From positions 1 through 30,971 of the forward strand of contig DATAVE010000119.1 in the NCBI GenBank assembly GCA_036267875.1: DNA of 30,971 bases, in the 5' to 3' direction. Origin of the DNA: DASZTV01 sp036267875 (GTDB lineage: Bacteria > Actinomycetota > Actinomycetes > JAFAQI01). The translations under genes were made by a program, and so were the position numbers. The notes under the pieces were generated by a model. That model was not told the origin of the DNA and did no database searches. It worked only from the letters and a program-made list of their open reading frames with translations. Shown piece by piece: positions 24,065 through 30,971 of this stretch; positions within the stretch are counted from its first letter, which is position 1; every line of letters starts with the position of its first letter.

Positions 24065-24907
24065 CTACCGAAGCCGGAGGGCCAGCTCGCCAGCTGCACG
24101 CATCACATCGATCGGCGCATCCACGCCAGTCATCAGGCGGACCTGCTCGGCAGCCTGCTCGACGAGCAGCTCGAGCCCTCCGACGCTGCGGCCACCCGCG
24201 GACTCCCATGCCAAAGCGGCGACTGTCGGCCAGGGGCTGTAGACGACGTCGAACCACAGGCCCCGAGGCGCCGTCCCGGCGAACTTCGGGGCGAGCTCGT
24301 CCGCGACCCCAGCCGGCACACAGGACACGACCAGCTCGGCGCCGACGACGCCGCCGGCCTCGGACCAGGGCAGCACGTCAAGTGTGATTCCACACCGCGC
24401 TGCGACGTTTCGTACGTCGAAGACCGACCCGGGACGCCGCGCCACGACGACCGCGTCGGTGACGCCCAGCTCAGCGAGCCCGGCGAGCGCGGAGCAGGCC
24501 GTAGCGCCAGCACCGAGGATCCAGACGTCACCACGCACCGCCCGTAGCCCAACGCGATACAGGCTGAGGATGAAGCCCTGGACGTCGGTGTTGGCGGCGA
24601 TCCAGCGACCTTCAGGGCCGAACAGCACGGTGTTCGCCGCACCGACGAAGTCGACCATCCCGTCGGTCGCCGCGACCAGCGGCATGACTGCCCGCTTGAG
24701 CGGCATGGTCAGCGAGACGCCGGCAAGCCCCTCCTCGTCGAGGGCGAGCAACCGGCTCAGCAGACCGGCCTCGTCGCACTCGATCGCGCGATAGCGCCAG
24801 CCCACGAGTCCGATCGCGTCATAGGCGGCCTGGTGCAGCGCCGGCGACAACGAGTGGCTGATCGGCGAGCCGAGCACCGCCGCACCGAGGCGCAGTCGGG
24901 CATTCAC
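24065..24907 (-). CDS. aroE: Shikimate 5-dehydrogenase
   Basis: AroE reduces 3-dehydroshikimate to shikimate with NADPH in aromatic amino acid synthesis. The 280-residue protein has the substrate motif SHSLSP (17-22), catalytic Lys71 in TMPLKR, Asn92 (AANTVLF) and Asn106/Asp108 (ANTDVQG), then the nucleotide loop GAGATA in place of the more usual GAGGA-type loop. GTG 24907 overlaps the mltG stop by four bases (GTGA); the longer in-frame reading through mltG is rejected. The gene is the last of the rarA-to-aroE module and abuts gap. Confidence 0.92.
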   Translation of the reverse strand: MNARLRLGAAVLGSPISHSLSPALHQAAYDAIGLVGWRYRAIECDEAGLLSRLLALDEEGLAGVSLTMPLKRAVMPLVAATDGMVDFVGAANTVLFGPEGRWIAANTDVQGFILSLYRVGLRAVRGDVWILGAGATACSALAGLAELGVTDAVVVARRPGSVFDVRNVAARCGITLDVLPWSEAGGVVGAELVVSCVPAGVADELAPKFAGTAPRGLWFDVVYSPWPTVAALAWESAGGRSVGGLELLVEQAAEQVRLMTGVDAPIDVMRAAGELALRLR

Positions 24908-25989
24908 GAGACGCCGTTCGCGCGCGACTGAGCAACCAGGTTGTTGAACTGGTCCAGCGTGGTCGCGAATGCGGTGTGACCGGCCTTGTCGATGGTCACG
25001 AAGTACAGATACGGCCCAGTCGCGTGGTGCAGCACCGCGTCGATCGCCGCCTGGCCGGGTGAGTTGATCGGCGTTGGCGGCAGGCCCAGGTTCGTTCGCG
25101 TGTTGTACGGCGAATCCAGCTGAAGGTCGGACGCCGTGAGCGGCCCGTGGTCCGGGCCGAGTATGTAGTACTCGGTGGCGTCGGAGCCGAGCGGCATCCC
25201 GTCGTGGAGACGGTTGATGAAGACCTCGGCGATCTTCGAATAGTCCTGCACGAGCAAGCCTTCGCGCTGCACGATCGAGGCGAGGGTGATCACGTCGTAC
25301 TCGGACATGCCGAGGTTCGCGGCGCCGGACGCCAGATTGACCGACGTCGCCGCCTGGTCGAATCGCGTCACCATTGCCGACAGAACCTGCGTCGCCGTCT
25401 CCCCCGGCTGGACCTGGTACGTCGCAGGGAACAGGAACCCTTCGACGTGACCACTGGCCCACGACGGCAGACCCAGTGACGACGGGTCGGCAAGAGCCGC
25501 CTTCAGCGCCGTGGCCGAGATCGGAGTGTCGGCAGCAATGCGCGCAACGATGTCGGCCGCCGTGAAGCCTTCGGGGATCGGGACGGTGTAGCTCACCAAC
25601 GATGAGGGGTTCAGCAACAGGGTGAGGGCGAGCGAAGCCTTCATGTGGTGGTGCAGCCGGTATGTGCCGGGCTGGATCTCGCGTGAGTTCGGGTTGGCAT
25701 CCGCGGCGGAGGTGAAGGCGCTGCTGCTCTTGACGACTCCGTCTGAGACGAGGGTGCTCGCGATCGTCGAGGCACTGTCACCCGAGTGCACGACGACCAG
25801 CACGCTGCCGCTGCCGTTGCCCGAGTAGTCGGCGCCACTGCCGAAGACGCCGTTGATGAGCCGCGCAGCGATCACGACGATGGCGACCAGCACAAGCAGC
25901 ACCGCGAAGATCCCGACCCCGGCCGCACGACGACTGGTGCGCTGCTCTTCGATCGGCTCGTCATCCATGCCGAACCCAAGCCCGCTCAC
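24904..25989 (-). CDS. mltG: MltG, endolytic murein transglycosylase (YceG-like)
   Basis: MltG cleaves nascent peptidoglycan strands and is thought to terminate glycan polymerisation. The 361-residue protein has a short cytoplasmic N-terminus, one membrane span (about residues 24-43) and an extracytoplasmic YceG domain with EGFTAADI, the active-site segment ASIVQREG (Glu243 aligns with catalytic Glu218 of E. coli MltG by hand), VFINRL and NSPGQAAIDAVLHHATGPYLYFV. Residue 241 is Gln where a Glu is more usual. GTG 25989 overlaps the ruvX stop (GTGA). Confidence 0.92.
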   Translation of the reverse strand: MSGLGFGMDDEPIEEQRTSRRAAGVGIFAVLLVLVAIVVIAARLINGVFGSGADYSGNGSGSVLVVVHSGDSASTIASTLVSDGVVKSSSAFTSAADANPNSREIQPGTYRLHHHMKASLALTLLLNPSSLVSYTVPIPEGFTAADIVARIAADTPISATALKAALADPSSLGLPSWASGHVEGFLFPATYQVQPGETATQVLSAMVTRFDQAATSVNLASGAANLGMSEYDVITLASIVQREGLLVQDYSKIAEVFINRLHDGMPLGSDATEYYILGPDHGPLTASDLQLDSPYNTRTNLGLPPTPINSPGQAAIDAVLHHATGPYLYFVTIDKAGHTAFATTLDQFNNLVAQSRANGVS

Positions 25990-26420
25990 GGGGAGTTCCG
26001 ATCCACGTCGAGGGCGTGCTGGAGGATCACGACGGCGGCGGCGGCGTCGATCATCTTCCGCGCCTCCTTCGCCTTGATGCCAGCCTGCTGTAGCCCGCGG
26101 TTCGCCTCGACCGTGCTCAGCCGCTCGTCCACCATCCGAACGCTAACCGGCGCGACTCGTTCGGCAAGCACGGAGGCATATTCGCGAGCAATCAGCGCAG
26201 CCCTGCCTTCCCCGCCGTCGAGCGAACGAGGCAGCCCGACTACGACCTCGATCACCTCCCGCTCGGCGACCAATCGCACCAACTCGACGAGATCGCTGTC
26301 GCCCTTCGCATCACGTCGTAGCACTGCGACTGGAGTCGCCAACATCCCGTCGGGATCGGACGCGGCTACGCCTACCCGGACGCTGCCGACATCGATTCCG
26401 AGTCGTACGCCGCGGAGCAC
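25986..26420 (-). CDS. ruvX: RuvX/YqgF, putative Holliday junction resolvase / pre-16S rRNA nuclease
   Basis: The 144-residue RNase H-like nuclease has the expected acidic residues: Asp10 in LGIDVG, Asp98/Glu99 in MVDERLST and Asp125 in KMIDAAAA, plus the GLPRSLDGG turn. In E. coli YqgF processes 16S rRNA ends; in actinobacteria the homologue is linked to Holliday junction resolution. The position between alaS and mltG is conserved. GTG 26420 overlaps the alaS TAG by one base (TAGTG). Confidence 0.92.
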   Translation of the reverse strand: MLRGVRLGIDVGSVRVGVAASDPDGMLATPVAVLRRDAKGDSDLVELVRLVAEREVIEVVVGLPRSLDGGEGRAALIAREYASVLAERVAPVSVRMVDERLSTVEANRGLQQAGIKAKEARKMIDAAAAVVILQHALDVDRNSP

Positions 26421-29095
26421 TAGAGGCGTCCGCCGACCTCGGTCGCCAGCCCGGACAGGACGTCGTCGAGCTGGCTGACGTCGGTGCCGCCGCCTTGGGC
26501 AACGTCATCCTTGCCGCCGCCACCACCACCCAACCGCCCTGCGAGCTGCTTGGCGAACTCTCCGGCACGCAAGCCTCGCTCGCGCGCCGCATCGTTGGTT
26601 GCGACCACTACGACCGCGCGACCATCGGTGACGCTGGCGGTAGCCACGACCCCCGGCACGCCGGAGTCCAGCCGAGCCCGCACATCGAGTGCGAGTCGCC
26701 GAAGGTCGTCCGCGGCAGTCCCGTCGGGCACACGTTGCGCCACGACCAGTGCCCCGCCGGTGAGGACGGCGTTGGCAGCCAGATCCGCGGCACCAGAGAG
26801 CACAGCGGCGCCACGTACTCGTTCGAGCTCCTTCTCGAGCTCCCGCACCTTGCTGACCACCGAGCCGACCCGCTCGACGAGGTCCTCGGGACCCACGTTG
26901 AGCAGGCCGGACAGCTGCGAGACGAGAAGGTGCTCTCGAGCGAGTGAGGAGTAGGCGTCGGCGCCGACCAGCCCCTCGACCCGCCGCTTGCCGGCACCGA
27001 TCGAGGCCTCACCGAGCAGCTTTACGACGCCGAGCTGCGACGAGCGATGAGCGTGAGTGCCACCACACAGCTCACGGGAGTAGTCGCCGACCTCGACCAC
27101 GCGGACCTGGTCGCCGTACTTCTCCCCGAACATCGCGATCGCACCGAGCCGCTTCGCGTCGTCCTGGCTGGTTACGAACGCGCGTACGTCGAGGTCGGCG
27201 AGCAGTACGGCGTTGACCTCTGCCTCGATGTCGGTCAGCACGCTGTCCGGCACTGCGTTGGGCGAAGCGAAGTCGAACCGGAAGCGGCCGGCGTCGTTCT
27301 GCGAGCCAGCCTGGCTCGCCTGATCTCCGAGAGCGCGACGAATGGCTTGGTGCACCAGATGGGTAGCCGTGTGGGCGCGGGAGATGGCATGCCGCCGCTC
27401 GACATTGACCATCGCATGGACCGGGTCACCGACTCGCGCCTCGCCGGAAAGCACGCGGCCTCGATGCACGATCAGGTTGCCAAGCGGCCGCTGAGCGTCG
27501 TAGACCTCGATGACCGTGCCGTCAGCTAGCTGCAAGGTGCCGTGGTCGGCGAGCTGGCCACCGCCCTCTGCGTAGAACGGCGAGCGGTCCAGGACAACCT
27601 CGACGTCCATGCGCGCGCCCGCGTCGGCAACGGACATGCCATCAACCAGCAGCCCAACGAGCATGCCGTCGGACTCGAGCGAGTCGTAGCCAGTGAAGGT
27701 CGTCGCGCCGCCCGACTCGAGCAGGCCGCGGTAGACAGACAAGTCGGCGTGACCGCCACTCTTGCGTTCGACGCTGTCGCGCTTGGCCCGCTGCTGCTGC
27801 TCGGCCATCAGCCGACGGAACTCCGGCTCGTCGACGGTCAGGCCCTCTTCGCGCGCCATCTCGGTGACGAGGTCGATCGGGAAGCCGTGCGTGTCGTGTA
27901 GCAGGAAGGCCGCGTCGCCCGGGACAACTGTGCCCCCGGCAGCTCGCACATCACGGGTGAGTCGCGCGAACATCGTCGAACCGGCCCGCAGCGTCGACAG
28001 GAAGAGCTCCTCCTCCTGAGCGACAACGGTGTTGATCCGGTCGGCGCCCTCGGTCAGCGCTGGGAACGACGAACCGAGCACATCGCACGCGAGCGCGGTC
28101 AGGTCCGCCATGACCGGGCGGTCGACGCCCAGGAGGCGCAGCGCCCGGATGGTGCGGCGCAGCATCCGGCGCAAGACGTACCCGCGGCCTTCGTTGCCGG
28201 GCGTGACGCCGTCGGAGACGAGCAGCGTCGTCGTCCGTGCGTGGTCGGCGACGACTCGCAGCCGCACATCGGTCTCGTGGGCGGCGCCGTACGCCGTGCC
28301 GGTCGTATCGCTGGCCCAGTCGAGCAGTGGGCGCATCAGATCGGTCTCGAAGATGTTGTCGACGCCCTGGAGCAGGACCGCCATGCGGTCGACGCCCATG
28401 CCGGTGTCGATGTTGCGCTTCGGCAGCTCGCCCTGCAGGTGGTCGACGTAGCCATAGCCCGCGCCCTCACCGCGGACGTACTGCATGAAGACCAGGTTCC
28501 AGACCTCGAGGTAGCGCTCCTCGTCCGCGATCGGGCCGCCCTCGCGGCCGAACTCCGGACCCCGGTCGAAGTAGATCTCCGAGCAGGGGCCGCACGGCCC
28601 GGGCACGCCCATCGACCAGAAGTTGTCCTCGCGGTCGCGCCGCTGCACCCGCGCCTCGGGAACTCCGACCTCTTTGGTCCAGATTCGGAACGCCTCGTCA
28701 TCGTCGAGGTAGACCGTCGGCCACAGTCGGCTTTCGTCGAACCCGAAGCCGCCGTCGGCGATGCTCTTGGTCAGCAACTCCCACGCGAGCGGGATCGCGC
28801 CTTCCTTGAAGTAGTCGCCGAAGGAGAAGTTGCCGGCCATCTGGAAGAACGAAGCGTTGCGGCTGTTCGTGCCGACGATGTCGATGTCCGCCGTACGCAC
28901 GCACTTCTGAATGCTGACCGCACGCGGGTACGGCGCGGGCTCCTGCCCGAGGAAGTACGGCTTGAAGGGCACCATCCCGGCATTGACCAGAAGCAGCGTC
29001 GGGTCATCCGCAATCAGCGACGCAGACGGGACCGGGGTGTGGCCTCGCTCTTCGAAGAACCGCGTGAACCGTCCGGAGATGTCGGCGGTTTTCAT
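26420..29095 (-). CDS. alaS: Alanyl-tRNA synthetase
   Basis: AlaRS charges tRNA-Ala. The 891-residue protein carries the class II catalytic domain (NAGMVPFKPYFLGQ, QKCVRTADIDIVG, GNFSFGDYFK, RNIDTGMGVDRM), then the editing domain with zinc ligands His575 and His579 (HTATH) and Cys676 and His680 (CGGTH), which removes mischarged Ser or Gly. The C-terminal C-Ala domain ends with a glycine-rich hinge GGGGGGKDD before the last helix. ATG 29095 overlaps the upstream gene's stop (ATGA). Its Shine-Dalgarno sequence is weak, so coupling is likely. Confidence 0.96.
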   Translation of the reverse strand: MKTADISGRFTRFFEERGHTPVPSASLIADDPTLLLVNAGMVPFKPYFLGQEPAPYPRAVSIQKCVRTADIDIVGTNSRNASFFQMAGNFSFGDYFKEGAIPLAWELLTKSIADGGFGFDESRLWPTVYLDDDEAFRIWTKEVGVPEARVQRRDREDNFWSMGVPGPCGPCSEIYFDRGPEFGREGGPIADEERYLEVWNLVFMQYVRGEGAGYGYVDHLQGELPKRNIDTGMGVDRMAVLLQGVDNIFETDLMRPLLDWASDTTGTAYGAAHETDVRLRVVADHARTTTLLVSDGVTPGNEGRGYVLRRMLRRTIRALRLLGVDRPVMADLTALACDVLGSSFPALTEGADRINTVVAQEEELFLSTLRAGSTMFARLTRDVRAAGGTVVPGDAAFLLHDTHGFPIDLVTEMAREEGLTVDEPEFRRLMAEQQQRAKRDSVERKSGGHADLSVYRGLLESGGATTFTGYDSLESDGMLVGLLVDGMSVADAGARMDVEVVLDRSPFYAEGGGQLADHGTLQLADGTVIEVYDAQRPLGNLIVHRGRVLSGEARVGDPVHAMVNVERRHAISRAHTATHLVHQAIRRALGDQASQAGSQNDAGRFRFDFASPNAVPDSVLTDIEAEVNAVLLADLDVRAFVTSQDDAKRLGAIAMFGEKYGDQVRVVEVGDYSRELCGGTHAHRSSQLGVVKLLGEASIGAGKRRVEGLVGADAYSSLAREHLLVSQLSGLLNVGPEDLVERVGSVVSKVRELEKELERVRGAAVLSGAADLAANAVLTGGALVVAQRVPDGTAADDLRRLALDVRARLDSGVPGVVATASVTDGRAVVVVATNDAARERGLRAGEFAKQLAGRLGGGGGGKDDVAQGGGTDVSQLDDVLSGLATEVGGRL

Positions 29096-29343
29096 GCCGC
29101 GGCGGGTCCTGAATGATCGTCGGCTCGGCCGTCATCGATCCCCAGCGCCTCGCGCAGCTCCGCCTCGCGGACGGCAGCCGTCTCCTGGACGATCTGCCAC
29201 CACTCGGCGATGCGTCCGCCGACCCCGCCGGCCTGCTCGGCCATGCCCTTCGGGGTGAACTTCTGGGCAGCCTGGGTCGCCTTGCGCACCGCGATGACGC
29301 CGACGGTCGCGCCAACCGCGACGTAGAACATCCGACGCACCAT
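29092..29343 (-). CDS. Small DUF6167-like protein
   Basis: The 83-residue protein has a short hydrophobic N-terminal helix (about residues 5-19), then an amphipathic charged region and an acidic C-terminus. The start MVRRMFYVAVGATVGVIAVRK resembles DUF6167 proteins, a small actinobacterial family always seen beside alaS. Function unknown; a membrane-anchored accessory protein is plausible. It overlaps alaS (ATGA) and the upstream DUF948 gene (TGATG). Confidence 0.75.
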   Translation of the reverse strand: MVRRMFYVAVGATVGVIAVRKATQAAQKFTPKGMAEQAGGVGGRIAEWWQIVQETAAVREAELREALGIDDGRADDHSGPAAA

Positions 29344-29792
29344 CAGCCGGCCTTGCGATCAGCCCGGCGAGCCGCGCGCTGCAGCTTCATCTCGCGCTTC
29401 ACGGCGTCACGAATATCGGCCTCGTCGCGCTGCCGCATGGTCTTGCGGACACCGTAGGAGAACGCCGCGACCTTGATCATCGGGGCGCCCAGGGTCGCCG
29501 AGAACAGCGCCGACATCGCTCGGGCGTTCGCCGAGATCTCTTCGACATTCGCTGCGATCGTGTCGACGCGGGCGAGCTCGGTGTTGACCTGGACTACAGA
29601 GGTCGTGACCTCGCCCAGCAACGGGACGGTCTGGTCGGTGACGCCGGCCACGAGCTTCGCGGCCTCGCCGATCACCTTGCCGAGCTTGACGAGGACATAC
29701 GCGAGAAAGCAGACGAGCACGCCCCAGAAGATCGCGACGATCAGCCCGGCGACCTCTCCGCCGGACAGCCCACCGCTGGCCTGGATACCCAT
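29343..29792 (-). CDS. DUF948 membrane protein
   Basis: The 149-residue protein has one N-terminal membrane span (about 14-36, VAGLIVAIFWGVLVCFLAYV), followed by a long amphipathic, probably coiled-coil helix (LLGEVTTSVVQVNTELARVD) and a highly basic C-terminus. This is the DUF948 pattern, conserved next to alaS in actinobacteria; function unknown, possibly cell-envelope or general-stress related as in Firmicutes homologues. The start is ATG 29792, 14 bp after rarA. Confidence 0.8.
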   Translation of the reverse strand: MGIQASGGLSGGEVAGLIVAIFWGVLVCFLAYVLVKLGKVIGEAAKLVAGVTDQTVPLLGEVTTSVVQVNTELARVDTIAANVEEISANARAMSALFSATLGAPMIKVAAFSYGVRKTMRQRDEADIRDAVKREMKLQRAARRADRKAG

Positions 29793-29806
29793 CTCGGTCC
29801 CGCTCC

Positions 29807-30971
29807 TCAGCTCTCGTCCGACGACTCTGGTGTCGCTACGCCGGCACTGCGTCCCCGTACGGTCTCTCGCAGCACCGCGAGCCGCGCTTCCGCGGCCCGC
29901 TCAGCTCCATTACCGGACGGGCGGTAGTACTCCCGGTCGGCCAGCTCGTCCGGCAGGTAGTCCTGCCGCACGACGCCACCCGGCGAGTCATGAGGATATC
30001 GGTAGCCGCTCCCGTGCTGAAGCCGTTTGGCGCCCGCGTAGTGCGCATCGCGAAGCGCGGAAGGCACGGCGCCCGTCAGCCCCGACCGGACATCCTCGCT
30101 CGCGGCACCGATCGCGGTCGTCACGGCGTTGCTCTTCGGAGCGAGCGCGAGGTAGATCACGGCCTGGGCCAGGTTGAGCTTTGCCTCGGGCAGGCCGACC
30201 AGCTCCAACGCATGTGCGGCAGCCACCGCGACGCCAAGAGCATCGGGCTGGGCCAACCCGACATCCTCACTCGCGAGGATGACAATCCGCCGTGCAATGA
30301 ACCGCGGATCCTCACCAGCTTCGAGCATTCGGGCGAGGTAGTGCAGCGACGCATCGACGTCGCTCCCCCGGATGCTCTTGATGAAGGCGCTGATGACGTC
30401 GTAGTGCTGGTCACCCTCGCGGTCGTAGCGCACCGCAGCCCGGTCGAGGGCCTGTTCGAGCGTGGCGAGCTCGATCGTCGATGCGCCGGCGGCGGTCGTG
30501 GCGCCAGCTGCGGCCTCGAGAGCCGTCAGCGCCCGGCGGCCATCCCCCGCGGCCATGGTGACGAGGTGCTCGAGCGCGTGGTCTGTGATCGTGAGCGCAC
30601 CTGCGAGGCCCCGCTCATCAACCAGGGCCCGCTGGACCAGCTGGGCAACGGCTGTGTCGTCGAGCGCGCGCAGCGTCAGCAGCAGAGACCGCGACAGCAA
30701 CGGCGAGATCACCGAGAAGAACGGGTTCTCGGTCGTCGCGCCCACAAAAGTGACGAGCCCGGACTCCACGCCGGGCAGCAGCGCATCCTGCTGCGACTTC
30801 GTGAAGCGGTGGACCTCGTCGACGAACAGGACGCTTCGCTCACCGCCGAGCGCAAGCCGGTCCTTGGCCTCCTCGATCGCCGCCCGCACGTCCTTCACCC
30901 CGGCCGTCACCGCGGACAGCTCGACGAACCGCCGACCGGAGGCGAGCAGCCGGGCGAGCGTCGTCTTGCCG
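29807..30971 (-). CDS. rarA: RarA/MgsA-type replication-associated recombination ATPase (5' end outside window)
   Basis: RarA is a clamp-loader-like AAA+ ATPase acting at stalled replication forks. The first residues visible are GKTTLARLLA, the end of Walker A, so roughly 60-70 N-terminal residues lie outside the window; about 387 residues are visible. Walker B reads VLFVDEVHRF with the following TKSQQDALLP, sensor 1 GATTENPFF, and the C-terminal tetramerisation region KSIRGSDVDASLHYLARMLEAGEDP. It heads the conserved alaS-linked run. Confidence 0.92.
   Translation of the reverse strand, partial: GKTTLARLLASGRRFVELSAVTAGVKDVRAAIEEAKDRLALGGERSVLFVDEVHRFTKSQQDALLPGVESGLVTFVGATTENPFFSVISPLLSRSLLLTLRALDDTAVAQLVQRALVDERGLAGALTITDHALEHLVTMAAGDGRRALTALEAAAGATTAAGASTIELATLEQALDRAAVRYDREGDQHYDVISAFIKSIRGSDVDASLHYLARMLEAGEDPRFIARRIVILASEDVGLAQPDALGVAVAAAHALELVGLPEAKLNLAQAVIYLALAPKSNAVTTAIGAASEDVRSGLTGAVPSALRDAHYAGAKRLQHGSGYRYPHDSPGGVVRQDYLPDELADREYYRPSGNGAERAAEARLAVLRETVRGRSAGVATPESSDES

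Noticed and set aside
25262..25283. Gln241 in MltG where a Glu is usual, suggesting a dead enzyme
   Set aside because: By hand alignment the catalytic glutamate of E. coli MltG (Glu218) corresponds to Glu243, which is present; position 241 matches the neighbouring, non-catalytic Glu216.
1..30971. CRISPR arrays, insertion sequences, tRNA or rRNA genes, prophage genes
   Set aside because: No regularly spaced repeats, transposase motifs, cloverleaf or rRNA-like stretches were recognised by eye in the gaps, which are nearly all under 130 bp.

Overview
The window is about 31 kb of high-GC DNA. GTG starts are common (at least 14 genes, plus one TTG start), stop/start overlaps of the ATGA, GTGA and TGATG type are frequent, and both gene content and order point to an actinobacterium (Actinomycetota). 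The genus cannot be fixed from sequence alone. From memory, two blocks resemble Mycobacterium tuberculosis gene order: Rv1436-Rv1461 (gap-pgk-tpi-secG / pgl-opcA-zwf-tal-tkt / ctaB / ABC transporter / sufR-sufB), and Rv2552c-Rv2559c (aroE-mltG-ruvX-alaS-small membrane proteins-rarA). Here the two blocks are fused at the aroE/gap junction.

Layout. (1) 1-818, minus: start of sufB and all of sufR, the iron-sulfur assembly operon and its Fe-S sensing repressor. (2) 884-2577, plus: a two-gene ABC-2 exporter divergent from sufR. (3) 2574-5784, minus: ctaB (heme O synthase), a non-haem ferritin-like protein and a DHA2-type MFS transporter. (4) 5914-14068, plus: a compact central-carbon operon tkt-tal-pgi-zwf-opcA-pgl (pentose phosphate pathway plus phosphoglucose isomerase), ending in a hairpin. 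(5) 14069-14648: a convergent gap holding a decayed DUF559-type gene. (6) 14649-30971, minus: a 16-kb unidirectional run that in transcription order reads rarA - DUF948 protein - DUF6167-like protein - alaS - ruvX - mltG - aroE - gap - pgk - tpi - dppA - dppD - dppF - dppC - dppB - secG.

How the genes work together. The plus-strand operon and gap-pgk-tpi together give lower glycolysis and the oxidative and non-oxidative pentose phosphate branches, with OpcA as the G6PDH partner. A complete peptide-type ABC importer, in the unusual order A-D-F-C-B, sits between tpi and secG. It has its own plausible promoter, a 16-bp palindrome before the dppA Shine-Dalgarno sequence, and a perfect 18-bp hairpin between dppA and dppD. 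SufR/SufB, CtaB and the ferritin-like protein form an iron/Fe-S/haem neighbourhood at the other end.

Most of the window is conserved housekeeping sequence. I did not find a clearly new multi-gene system. The best leads are the dpp insertion with its RNA structures, the DUF559 pseudogene, a 13-codon mini-ORF that exactly bridges zwf and opcA, candidate leaderless promoters at sufR, ctaB and the MFS gene, and the split form of a transaldolase/phosphoglucose isomerase that is fused in other bacteria.
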